Shown one piece after another: positions 44,897 to 55,576 of a DNA stretch of 64,000 nt (position 1 is its first letter; each line of letters starts with the position of its first letter). The stretch lies in assembly GCA_009763385.1 (NCBI GenBank), contig CM019824.1, positions 150,852,305 through 150,916,304 of the forward strand, written 5' to 3'. The notes under the pieces were generated by a model, which ran no database searches, had not been told where the DNA came from, and was given only the letters and a program-made list of their open reading frames with translations. This DNA is from Coix lacryma-jobi var. lacryma-jobi (Eukaryota > Streptophyta > Magnoliopsida > Poales > Poaceae). The position numbers and the translations under genes were made by a program.

Positions 44897-47463
44897 TGTG
44901 ACGGAACGACCCTAATCCCAAGGCCCACGTGTCCCTGTCAACCTCTGACAGCCGAACCTATGTTCCATGTGATTAAGACCTGTTCGCCACCGGGCTACAT
45001 CAGTGCCCAATGTCCGCAGGATCATCTCACAATTCGGTTACAACATTGCATACTTTTACAAATAACATCGGAATAAAGAGCGGAAGACTTAAATAACATT
45101 AGTTTTACAAAGCAGGGTTCCAAATAGAAATTAAGGTGCAGTTATTACAAACCAAGTTCTGATAATAGAAATAGACATAGGCAACATAGTGGAGAACAAC
45201 AAAGATACTTATAATCACCCAGCCCGAGGGTGTACAACTATTCTTCGGCCTCATCGGCCTCTTCCTGGACGATGGTCACGCAGCAGGGTGCAAGACACAT
45301 CGGGGACTCTGTCATACATGCAGCATGGGTAACAAACCCTGAGTACTGGGGTACTCAACAAGACTTACCCGACTAAAGAAAAAGGGAGAAGACTCAGGAA
45401 TGAGAGGCTTAGGGTAGTCAAGGTAAGGCTTAAGCAAGATCAAGTATTTTGCAGAAAAGCATTTTTGTAAACCTTATTTTATTTTTGAAAGATTCAGTAT
45501 TCCTCAATTCTTCATCGTTCATGATTCATTTTACATTTCAAAACATTCCTAGTTGAGAACCACTCTTCATTGACAGTCAGTGGACCAAGTCTTCATAACC
45601 GAGGAGCAACGTTAATCCGGATAAATAATACTCAGCTGAGGATCCCTATCCATACTGTATATGTAGCACCCAAGCTTGCATATGCTAACTCGTCTACCAC
45701 GATTCCTCCAAGATTGGACCCGGTCCTACGCCACCCGGAAGTACAGTACACCACTCCTTTCCAGGTACGACGACCACGTGGGTACATGCTACTTCCGCCA
45801 TCTCTCCACTCCCAGTGCGCGGTTGTCGGTCCAATAAAGGATTCCTCGGAGCCAGAGCTTTCCGAAGTATGTGAATAGTTACAAGTCTTGACCAGCAGGC
45901 CCCCATACGGATGGTCCCTAATTTTCCAGCCAGAACTATACCTTGGTCATATCTCACCCAAGCGTAATAGTCCTGTCAGTTTTTCAACCCTGTCCCGGTC
46001 GGTGTCAACTGTTGAGTCCCGGACTACAACATGACGGCACCGTACGCTCGGACAACCTCTCCTCGCTATTGACTAGGTACGGATCAGATACCTAACCAAC
46101 AGCCGGGGAGTAAGACCAAAATCTCATAAACATTCCTTAAGTGATCACACTTTTGAAATTGGCATTTTATTACAAAGTCTAATTCAATAAGCATTGTTAA
46201 GCATTTTTCAAATACTTTTGAAAAGCAGGTATCAGGTGTATCAGTGGTCAAGGTGGATAGTGCATCAATTAGGATAGCACACAACTCCTATAAACCTAAT
46301 GCAATAATTTAACTCAAAAGCATTTAAGGAAATCATTTTATAAATTCAAGGAAAGGGTTAAATGCACCGGGGCTTGCCTTGAAGAGCAAAGAGGGCAGGC
46401 TCGAAGGCGGCGGAGCAGTTGTCGGAACTCGGGGTAGCCTCGGGGACAGGTTCGTTGGCGGCTGCCTCGATCTTGACTTCTTCTTCGGTGACTATACGAA
46501 TGCAATGATGCATGCACACGAGTATGCTAGCATGAACAATGCAAAACAGGGCATACAACATGAACCCTAATCATTTTTTCTATTTTCCTTAATTATTTAA
46601 AAAGGTCATTTTATGAAGTTGCTCCAAAAATTACCAAAATTAATCACATAAGTTCATTATGGTGTAGATAGATGGCAAAACAAATTTCATAATTTTTGGA
46701 GGTCATTAAGGTGCTCAAATAATTCCAGACATTAATTAACAAAAGGCACTATTTAACAATTAAAGATAAATGCTCAAAAATCAACTTGTTCCAAAAGACT
46801 TCAAAATTTCACCAGAGACTAAACATGGCATAGGAAGCTCACAAAAATTTATCTCATGATTTTTGGAGTTATAAATAATTTTGTAAAAATCCAAAACCAT
46901 CCATTTATTAATTAAAAGAGGGATTTTACATTTTCAAATTCTTGCAGAAAAGTCAAGTTTCATATTTTTCTAAAATACTACACAGTGCAAGGAGCATACC
47001 ATAATTTTCTCAATATTTAAGGAATAACAGATTAATTCACACAAAAAAGAGAAAACAGAACACTATTCACATCTTTCAGAAAAAGAAAAGAGCACTGTGC
47101 TCCTTCTATGCAGGGCTCGGCGAATCGCGCGGGGTTCGGGCGAATCGCGCGGGGCTCGGGCGAAACGGGCTCGGTCGAGACGGAAGCGACTGCTTCGTCC
47201 GAGGCCTGACCCGGAGGCTCGGGCGAGACGGAAGGCATGTGTTCGCCGAGGCCTGGCTCGGGCGAAGCGGAGAGCATGCGCTCGCCGAGGCTTGGCTCGG
47301 GCGAAGCGGACTCGGGCGAGACGGAAGGCATGTGTTCGCCGAGGCCTGGCTCGGGCGAAGCGGAGAGCATGCGCTCATTGAGGCTTGGCTCGGGCGAAGC
47401 GGACTCGGGCGAGACGGAAAGCAAGCGTCCGTCCGAGGCCTGACTGGGAGGCTCGGGCGAAAC
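44897..47463 (-). repeat. LTR of the element A family, minus strand, cut by element D
   Basis: From 44897 to about 47100 the minus strand aligns by eye with element A's LTR (about 2855-3429 plus 12302-13911), including the CA terminus at 44897 and the split-ORF exon at 46491-46378. Left of 44897 there is no PBS, so this is a 3' or solo LTR. From about 47100 to 47463 it becomes a GC-rich array of CTCGGGCGA-containing repeats with no match in element A. Element D begins at 47464; the rest should resume right of D. Confidence 0.75.
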
Positions 47464-47508
47464 TGTCGGTGGTACAAAAAAGGGGTACCCCCAATCAACG
47501 CACACACC

Positions 47509-47756
47509 CGAACGCTCCGTCTCCGTCTCGCCCGAGCCCTCCCAGCCAGGCCTCGGGCGAACGCTCCGTCTCCGTCTCGCCCGAGCCCTCCCAGCCAGGC
47601 CTCGGGCGAACGCTCCGTCTCCGTCTCGCCCGAGCCCTCCCAGCCAGGCCTCGGGTGAACGCTCTGTCTCTGTCTCGCCCGAGCCCTCCCAGCAAGGCCT
47701 TGGGCGAGCACGATCGCTCTCCGTCTCGCTCGAGCCCCCCAAGCCTCGGGCGAACA
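47509..47756 (+). repeat. 48-bp tandem repeats in 5' LTR of D
   Basis: Five units carry CTCCGTCTCGCCCGAG followed by CCTCGGGCGA. TCGCCCGAG and CTCGGGCGA are perfect complements, so each unit can fold. The last two units are more diverged. Confidence 0.8.
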
Positions 47757-47978
47757 CGCCCCCATACCTCGAGCCTTAACGCGCGGACCTCGAGCTGCGC
47801 AGACAGCTGTACCAGCCCATACCACGCATTTAATGCATTCACCTACTCCGGTCATGTCCACTAGTGCACAGCATGTACCACAGTGACTCGGCGTAAAGGT
47901 CAAGTCTCGTTTTCACCACAAGCATGGGCAAAAGGGCACCAGTACAGCACTGTTCGGCCAAGCCAGGCACTGCAACTC

Positions 47979-48090
47979 CTCGAGGCCGGCTACGCGCCCC
48001 TCGAGCCCTGCACCATAACACCTCGAGGCCAGCTCCGCGCCCCTCGAGCCCCCGTGGCACCACCTCGAAGCCGGCTCCGCGCCCTTCGAG
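47979..48090 (+). repeat. Three covarying hairpins in 5' LTR of D
   Basis: Hairpins at 47979-48005, 48022-48048 and 48064-48090 have stems CTCGAGG/CCTCGAG (twice) and CTCGAAG/CTTCGAG, around a loop like CCGGCTCCGCGC. Confidence 0.7.
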
Positions 48091-48370
48091 CCCTAACTAC
48101 TTTCGTGCTATTGGAGGACAGGTACCCTAAGACCCGGAGGGACCCCGCCGCGTACTGTACATTCCGAGATGGGTGCTGTACGGCTCCCGCCTTGTCGCGC
48201 CACCACGTCCGCACCCAGGATGGAAGCCACGACCCAAGGACGCCTCAACAGCGACGATCACATCGGCTCCAGTGGCCCCGACAAGACAGGGTTCCTACCC
48301 TTCTCCGTATGGGGCACCATACGCCCCGACACCTGTAATACCTTTATGTAACCCTGGCCTCCCCTTGCTC

Positions 48371-48377
48371 TATAAAA
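48371..48377 (+). promoter_or_regulatory. TATA box in 5' LTR of D
   Basis: TATAAAA lies in GCTCTATAAAAGGGG; the same box is at 62156-62162 in the 3' copy. Confidence 0.8.
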
Positions 48378-48655
48378 GGGGATGCTAGGGCCCTCATTCA
48401 AAGGGACGAACACAATACACGAGTCCACACACAGGCACAAGTCCGGACTCCGGTCCACGCTCGCTGAGCTTGTATTCTCCCCTGTACGAGCACTTAGGTG
48501 CAAGTAATACAAGAACATCCCCCCGCTGGACGTAGGGCCTTCTTTGCCCGAACCAGGATAACTCCTTGTGTCCCCTTGCATCACCATCCAGGAAGAGAAG
48601 CACGCGATCATATTACTCGTTGGTGTGATACCCCCGGGTACGAAACACCGACAGT

Positions 48656-48673
48656 TGGCGCGCCAGGTAGGGG
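48656..48673 (+). other. Primer binding site of element D
   Basis: TGGCGCGCCAGGTAGGGG starts two bases after the LTR. It is not the initiator-Met type; I did not determine which tRNA matches. Confidence 0.8.
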
Positions 48674-48711
48674 ACTTCGCGTGTTCGAGCCGATTTCTCG
48701 TTGATTCCTGG

Positions 48712-51150
48712 ATGGCTTCACCCCCTCTTCCGTTCTCGGCTGGTGCCGTCGTCTGGTTCGGGAGCCTCGAGTTCCTGGCCACAGGCAACGGCAACGAGCT
48801 GACTCTGCTCTCCACAGAGGGCCTGAGCGGAGTGCGTGTCACGCCACCCCGCGCGGGGGGCGTGACGCGTCGCCCGCACCACCACATGTCGCCACATCGC
48901 GAGCAACGCCGTCGTCATCGCCGTCGCCGGGCGCAGGCGGTGCCCACGGCAAACGCCTACACCCCCGTAGCCGGTGCAGGGTCCCCAAGGGGAAACCAGC
49001 CCGGCGCGCGGCCGGAGACCTCTAGGGCGCACCCGCGCCCGCCTAGCGACTTTACATTCATCATGCGTACGGACCAGGAGCCAGGCCAGAGGCCTCCGAG
49101 CCGTGCGTCGTCGACGCCGCTCAGCCTCCTCCCGCACGGGTCGCGCTGCGCTCGACGCCAGCGGTTCCCGGTCGGCCTCGACAACTCTGCGGCTGTATAC
49201 GCCCACCGCCTCGACGAGCGCCATCAGGACCAGACGGTGGTGGCTCGGGAGCAGCGTTCGGGCGCGCTGCTGCAGGCCATGGCCAGCCTGGAAATCGTCC
49301 ACCCCGCGTGCGTCGACCGCGACCTCTTGCGACCCCCTCGAGCCACCTCGGCGAGCCACCGTCGGAGAATGGTACCGCGAGCTGCGGTCCCAGCATCGGC
49401 CAAGGCGGCGTGCCGTCAATAGCTCCGACTCCGACGAATACGACTACCACGACCCCGACCTCTGGGATCCCACCAGGGAATGCTTCCAACTCGAGGGAGT
49501 CGTATGCGATACCGAGGACGAAGGCGACGACGACAGGCCGGCCCTCGACCTAGAGGGACCTAGCGACGTGGCCGCGGCAGGCGGATCACGCGTCCTGGGG
49601 AGGGACGAACCTCCAGCACCGGCTGTACCGCCTAAGCACGACGATGGCCGGTCGGCGCAACTCGCGCAAGTGCAAGAGGCAATCACCAAAGCCGAGGAGG
49701 AACGGCGACACCTGCTACAGCTCCGGCAAACCCTGATGCAGGAACCACCCCAGCCCCGAAGAGCCGGAGCTCGAGGCCGGGCTCGAGAGGTCCACCAGCG
49801 GATCCTCGAGGACGGGGCACTAGCACGCCCCGAGGTATGTTTCCCGCGAGCCGGCCAGAACGTGGTGGCGGCGGCTATGATGCTCCGTGACCTGCCCGCC
49901 GTCTCCAACCCCGATGCCAGGCGCATGCTCGGAGAAATGAAAAACCTCCTCGAGACAGCCGCGGTGCAGCAGGCCGAGAGCTCGGCATCACGCCGACGCG
50001 GAGCAGCCTCGGGGAGACCGGCGGACACGCCCCACGACGCTCGCGAGGCATCCGTCCACCAGCCGGACGCCTCTCGAGCTAGGCCAGTCCGCGAACGGAT
50101 TGTCGACGACCGGCCGCCTCGAGACCCCAACGACGCCCGCAACGACATCAACCGACGGCGCAAGGACAAGGGGGGCCAAGAGCGTGGCTATAGCGCCCAT
50201 CGAGGGGGGCGCTACGACAGCGACGAGGACCGGCAGGTCCTCGAGCCCCCGGGCCCCCGAGTCTTCAGCCGGGCCATCCGCAGCTCGACCCTCCCCGACC
50301 GCTTCCGACCACCGACCAACATCGTGAAGTATGACGGGGAGGTCGAGCCCAAGCTCTGGCTCTCGGACTTCCGCCTTGGCTGCCAACTGGGCGGAGCGAA
50401 GAACGACAACCGCGTGATCATACGTCAACTCCCACTTTACCTCTCGGACACCGCCCGCCGGTGGCTCGAGGGGCTCCCGCCGGATCGGATCCATGACTGG
50501 GCCGACCTAGTCAGGGTCTTCGACGGGAATTTCAAGGGGACCTGCGTGCGTCCAGGCAACCCCTGGGACCTACGGCGTTGCAGGCAGGCGGCGGACGAGC
50601 CCCTCCGTGACTTTGCTCGACGGTTCTCGAAGCAGCGTCTCGAGCTCCCCCACGTGCCTGACGAGGATGTCATCTCAGCGTTCCTCGCGGGCACGACATG
50701 CCAAGAGCTTGTTCATGAGCTAGGACGCTACCGTCCCAGGACGGTCGAGGACCTGATGGATCGCGTCACCAGCTTTGCTTCGGGCGATGAAGCAGTGGGG
50801 GCCTTCTTTGGCCGTTCCACGGACAAAGGCAAGGCGGTGATCGCGCCGAAGGGCTCCAACAAGGGCAACGACGCCAAGAACGACAACAATGACGGCAACA
50901 AAAGGAAGAAAAACAAACGCAAGGGCCAGAAGGCGAAGCGTGGCGCCGATGACGACGACGACAAAGAGGTGCTCGCGGGCGCCCTCGAGCCTAAGAAGCC
51001 CCGAGGCCCCCCGATGGGGCTGTTTTCGACCAGATGCTCGAGGATCCCTGTACCTACCACAGGGGCCCCGTAAACCACAAGTTGAAAGACTGCCGACTGT
51101 TGAAGGGCTACTACTCCAAGCTCGGCGATAAGAGGGAAGACGCGCCTAAG
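48712..51150 (+). pseudogene. Element D gag
   Basis: The first ATG after the PBS, 48712 (MASPPLPFSAG), opens a frame to 49422. Coding switches to the next frame near 49335 and runs open to 51073. Features: an Arg/Pro-rich N-terminus, an acidic DSDEYDYHDPD segment (about 49430), a coiled coil (AQVQEAITKAEEERRHLLQL, about 49660), and the capsid/retrotrans-gag region (about 50290-50800: LPDRFRPPTNIVKYDGE, YLSDTARRWLEGLP, RRFSKQRLELP). A Lys/Asp-rich linker follows, then after another shift near 51030 the CTYHRGPVNHKLKDC pseudo-knuckle. Two frame changes break it. Confidence 0.82.
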
Positions 51151-51950
51151 GGAAAGGATACCGATCGACGCGGCGGCAGAAACGCAGATGGCGACTTCCC
51201 CCCGGTGCGCGACTGCTACATGATCTACGGGGGGCCGACCGTCGGGCTCTCAGCTCGAGAAAGAAAGAAGGAGCGCCGGGAAATCTTTTCGCTTGGCCAC
51301 GACGCCCCCCGGTATCTTGACTGGTCCGATGCGCCAATCACGTTCGACCGTGACGACCATCCGGACCGTGTCATAAACCCGGGGGCTTACCCCCTCGTCG
51401 TCGACCCCATCATAATCGACGTTCGGTTCTCCAAGGTGTTGATGGACGGGGGCTCGAGCCTCACACATCATATACCTCGAGACCCTCGACCTCCTGGGGA
51501 TTTCAGAGGGACAAGCTTCGACCCAGCGTCGGGGGGGTTCCACGGAGTAGTGCCAGGAAAGAAAGCCCACCCCCTTGGGCGCATCGACCTGTCGGTCTGC
51601 CTTCGGCACGCCGGCAAACTTCCGTCAGGAAACGCTCACCTTCGAGGTGGTCGGCTTCCAAGGGACCTAACCACGCCATCCATCGGCCGGCAGGCTACGC
51701 CAAGTTCATGGCGATTCCTAACTACACATACTTGAAGCTCAAGATGCCGGGGCCAAAAGGGGTCATCACCGTTGACACCTCCTACGAGCACGCATACCAC
51801 TGCGACGTGGAATGCGTCGAGCGGGGGGAAGCCAACGTCCACCTCGACTCGCTCGAGGCCTTAGCAGCCCTGGCCACCGAGGGGGCCCCAGAAGCAAAGC
51901 GTCCACGCCGACACCTTCGAGCCGGCGAGCCTGATCAGATTCAAGGAGGG
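51150..51950 (+). pseudogene. Element D protease region
   Basis: The frame from 51034 continues through RYLDWSDAPITFDRDDHPD to an aspartic protease site VLMDGGSS near 51435-51460. It then shifts, and the downstream flap/LKMPGPKGVITVD segment is in another frame (about 51708-51971). The protease would cut the gag-pol precursor. Confidence 0.7.
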
Positions 51951-51964
51951 TATTTTACCCAGAG

Positions 51965-52746
51965 TGGCTAGCTAACCTGTATTAGTTAGGAAAAAGAATG
52001 GAAAAATGCGGATGTGTGTAGATTACACTGGTCTGAATAAAGCATGTCCAAAAGTTCCATTTCCTTTACCTAGAATTGACCAGATCGTCGATTCCACTGC
52101 TGGGTGCGAAGTGCTTTCGTTCCTTGATGCGTACTCCGGCTACCACCAAATTAGGATGAGAAAATCCGATGAGCTTGCGACCTCTTTTATCACGCCGTTT
52201 GGTATGTACTGCTATGTTACGATGCCCTTCGGCCTTCGAAACGCCGGGGCAACGTACCAGCGATGTATGCAGCACATCTTTGGCGAGCACATAGGCAAGA
52301 CCGTCGAGGCCTACGTCGATGACATCGTGGTTAAAACTAAAAAAGTAGGGAACCTCATCAGCAACCTCGAGACCACGTTCGAGTGCCTCCGGGCCAAGAA
52401 TGTGAGGCTCAACCCCGAGAAGTGTGTCTTTGGTGTGCCTCGAGGCATGCTACTTGGCTACATCGTCTCGCAACGGGGGATCGAGGCAAACCCTGAAAAA
52501 ATCTCAGCAGTCACGAGGATGGGCCCGATTCGTGACCTCAAGGGCATACAGAAAGTAACAGGCTGCTTAGCCGCTCTCAGCAGATTCATCTCGAGGCTGG
52601 GGGAAGAAGCACTACCCCTCTACCGCCTACTAAAAAAGACGGAACACTTTGCGTGGACCGCCGAAGCCGAGGAGGCCTTAACCAAGTTGAAGCGGCTGCT
52701 GACTTCTGCACCAATTCTCGTGCCCCCGCGACCAGCCGAAGGCTGA
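51965..52746 (+). pseudogene. Element D reverse transcriptase, N-terminus deleted
   Basis: Open from about 51990: RMCVDYTGLNKACPK, FLDAYSGYHQI (first catalytic Asp), FITPFGMYCYVTMPFGL, EAYVDDIVVK (catalytic Asp pair, near 52310-52335), then the connection region. The usual ~100 residues before KKNGKWRMCVDY are largely absent; protease-side sequence runs straight into a degraded LVRKKNGK. The first ~250 bases are much richer in A/T third positions than the rest of D. RT would copy RNA into DNA; this copy is probably inactive. Confidence 0.8.
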
Positions 52747-53884
52747 CGATTACCCCCGAGCCCCTCCTCCTCTATGTGGCCGCAACCACTCAGGTGGTTA
52801 GCGCGGTCATAGTCCGTCGAGAGGCACGAGGAGGGTCATACATTGCCGGTCCAGCGACCAGGTATACTTCACCAGTGAGGTACTCTCCGAGGCCAAGGTC
52901 CGGTACCCGCACATCCAAAAGCTGCTATACGGCATCATCGTCACAAGGCGCAAGCTCCAGCACTACTTCCTCGCTCATCCCGTGACGGTGGTGTCGTCCT
53001 TCCCCCTCGGAGAGATCGTCAACAATCGGGAGGCCACGGGGCGCATCGCCAAGTGGTCCGCCGAACTGAATGGGGGAGAACCATCACCTATGCCCCGCGA
53101 AAGGCCATCAAGTCGCAAGCGTTGGCGGACTTCGTTGCTGAATGGACCGACTACTCAGCTCCCGCCGGCACAGATTCAGGCCGAAGCTCTGGACCATGTA
53201 CTTCGATGGATCCCTCACGAAGACGGGGGCGGGAGCAGGCCTGCTCTTCATCTCACCCCTCGGAGTACACATGCGCTACCTGCTTACGCTTGCACTTCCC
53301 CGCCTCCAACAACGTCGCCGAGTACGAGGCCCTCGTCAATGGGCTGCGCATCGCCCTCGAGCTCGGGGTCCGATGCCTCGACGCCCGAGGAGACTCAGCA
53401 GCTCGTCGTCAACCAGGTTATGAAGGCTTCAAGCTGCATCGATCCCAAGATGGAGGCATACTGCGGGGAGGTGCGCAAGCTGGAAGACAAGTTTTACGGC
53501 CTCGAGCTCAACCACATAGCTCGGAAGTACAACGAGGCCGCAGACGAGCTGGCAAAGTTGGCGTCCACGCGTGGCACGGTACCGCCAGACGTCTTCTCGA
53601 GGGACGTCTTCGAGCCATCCGTCGAAATCGACTCGGGAGCTGGCCCCTCGACGCCACCCCTCGAACAAGACACGGGGGCTCGACTCTCAACGCCACCCCT
53701 CGAGAAGGACCCCTCGACGTCCGCAGAGGCTATGCAGGTCGATGCACACGCCTCTTCGTCATCACGGCCCCTCGACTGGCGGACGCCCTACCTCGACTAC
53801 CTGACGCGAGGCGAGCTACCAGAAGACAAGACGGAGGCCCGACGCATCGCTCGGAGAGCCAAGACCTACGTCATCTACGGCGAC
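52747..53884 (+). pseudogene. Element D RNase H and archaeal-type RNase H
   Basis: The first RNase H starts PLLLYVAATTQVVSAV (about 52765) and breaks after VRREARGG. The tether ITYAPRKAIKSQALADFVAEW is at 53085-53147. A second RNase H begins TMYFDGSLTKTGAGAG (about 53195), with NNVAEYEALVNGL and NEAADELAKLA (about 53535) in shifted frames. Two RNase H copies in this order are characteristic of Tat elements. Confidence 0.78.
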
Positions 53885-55023
53885 TGAACGGGAGCTATAC
53901 CGACGAAGTCCGACTGGGATCCTTCAACGATGCATCCCACTCGAGGAAGGGCGCAAGCTCCTCGACGATATGCACTCAGGGGGCTTGCGGCCACCACGCA
54001 GCGCCGAGGGCCCTGGTTGGCAACGCCTTCCGTCAAGGCTTCTATTGGCCGACCGCCATTGGGGACTGCCAAGCGTTTGGTCCGAGCAGTGCCATGGGTG
54101 TCAATTCTACGCCAAGCAAACGCACCAGCCCGCACACGCCCTGCAGATGATCCCAATCACTTGGCCATTTGCCGTTTGGGGGCTCGACCTCGTGGGTCCC
54201 CTCAAAAGGACAAGTGGAGGGTACACACACATGCTCGTGGCCGTCGACAAGTTCACCAAGTGGATCGAGGCTAAGCCGATAGGAGACCCCACCTCCGAGA
54301 GGGCTGTCGAGTTCATCGCCAACATCATGTACCGGTTCGGGGTGCCTAATGTCATCATCACCGACAACGGCACCCAATTCACGGGCAAAAAGTTCACCAA
54401 CTTCTGCGATGACAACAACATTCGCGTAACCTGGGCCTCGGTCGCATACCCCCAATGCAACGGGCAGGTCGAGCGCGCCAACGGCATGATACTCCATGGG
54501 CTAAAGCCGAGGTTGTTCAAGACCCTCAAGAATTTCGGAAAGGGGTGGGCTACAGAACTCCCCTCGGTGCTATGGGGCCTCAGGACTACGCCGAGTCGAG
54601 CCACCGGGTTTCACTCTGTTTTTCCTACCTACGGCGCCGAGGTCAGTCTTACCTACGGACCTCGAGTACGGCTCACCTCGACTTCGAGCCTACAACGAGC
54701 AAACCAATGACGAAAGGCTCGCCAACGCCAAGGACCAGCTCGAGGAGGCCCGAGACGTGGCGCTCATCAACTCTGCACGCTACCAGCAAACACTTCGATG
54801 CTACCACGACAAGCACGTGCGCAAAAGGGACCTGACGGTGGGGGACCTCGTGCTTCGACGGCTGCAAGATAATCGAGGGCGCCATAAGCTCACCCCTCCG
54901 TGGGAAGGCCCATACACCGTGGCCAAAGTGCTCAAGCCAGGCACATACAAGCTCTACGACGACCAAGGCAGGGTCCTGGCGAACGCGTGGAACATATCTC
55001 AGCTACGTCGCTTCTACCCTTAA
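53885..55023 (+). pseudogene. Element D integrase
   Basis: The zinc-binding part is frameshifted (CHGCQFYAKQTHQPA near 54090). The core 54160-54500 is open: D in GLDLVGP, D in ITDNGTQF, E in NGQVERAN. After a shift near 54640 and another near 54750, the C-terminal domain runs 54757-55023 with DLTVGDLVLRR, PPWEGPYTV and the end WNISQLRRFYP. It would insert the cDNA. The catalytic residues are intact but the ORF is not continuous. Confidence 0.82.
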
Positions 55024-55576
55024 GGGCCTCGAGGCCTTGTTCATTTTATTGCTTTGTACAAACACGTTGAATATGAATGGGCCAACTCGTGCTCCATCTT
55101 TCATGTTACTTAGCAACTCAAGGTAGCCTCGACCCTGCCTAGCATCAGGGTCGAGCCTCCCTCGGGGGCTGATAAGGGGGCTAAACGCCCCCCTAGACTC
55201 CGGAAAAAACGCGTGTTTTCTTTTCAAAAATTTGACCCTCGTCTCGACTCGCGCCTCGAGTGAACTAGCGACGTCTAAATCTTAAAGTACCTCGAGCCTC
55301 CAAGGTCGGGGGGCGTCGACGTAGACGGCCGCCTACGCCCCCGGGCTACGGTGCCCTACCTACGCCTCCCCTCGAGGGGCTTGCGACGTATCGAAGGAAC
55401 ACAGACTAAGTTAGCAGAAACTCGAGCTTGCGACAAAGAGAAGCGGTCAAACGCATTTGAAAAGAAAACAACTCTTTTCATAAACAAATCACATATACAT
55501 TCGGGTCTCGACGTACCCTCATTTATGCCATAGAATTCTTACAAGGGCCTCGACGCCCAAATTTGGCACGCAGGCC
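55024..55576 (+). other. Spacer between element D pol and the antisense gene
   Basis: No gene is seen. A G/C hairpin near 55168-55194 (AAGGGGGCTAAACGCCCCCCT) could act in RNA 3'-end formation or convergent transcription; this is speculative. Confidence 0.5.

Larger units (their letters stand above)
47464..48653 (+). repeat. 5' LTR of element D
   Basis: It starts TGTCGGTGGTAC and ends CACCGACA directly before the PBS, 1190 bases. It contains five 48-bp hairpin repeats, three covarying CTCGAGG-type hairpins (47979-48090) and a TATA box. Confidence 0.92.

Noticed and set aside
44897..47463. Independent gene suggested by the 46358-46561 minus-strand open frame
   Set aside because: It is the reverse-orientation copy of the LTR segment at 12302-12470; kept only as supporting data for the LTR split ORF.
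47032..47903. Open frames of 240-265 codons across the 48-bp repeats of D (also 61156-61735 and 63068-63552)
   Set aside because: A repeat length of 48 bases, divisible by three, keeps every frame open; the predicted proteins are simple repeats of RARPRPGWEGSGETE-type strings.
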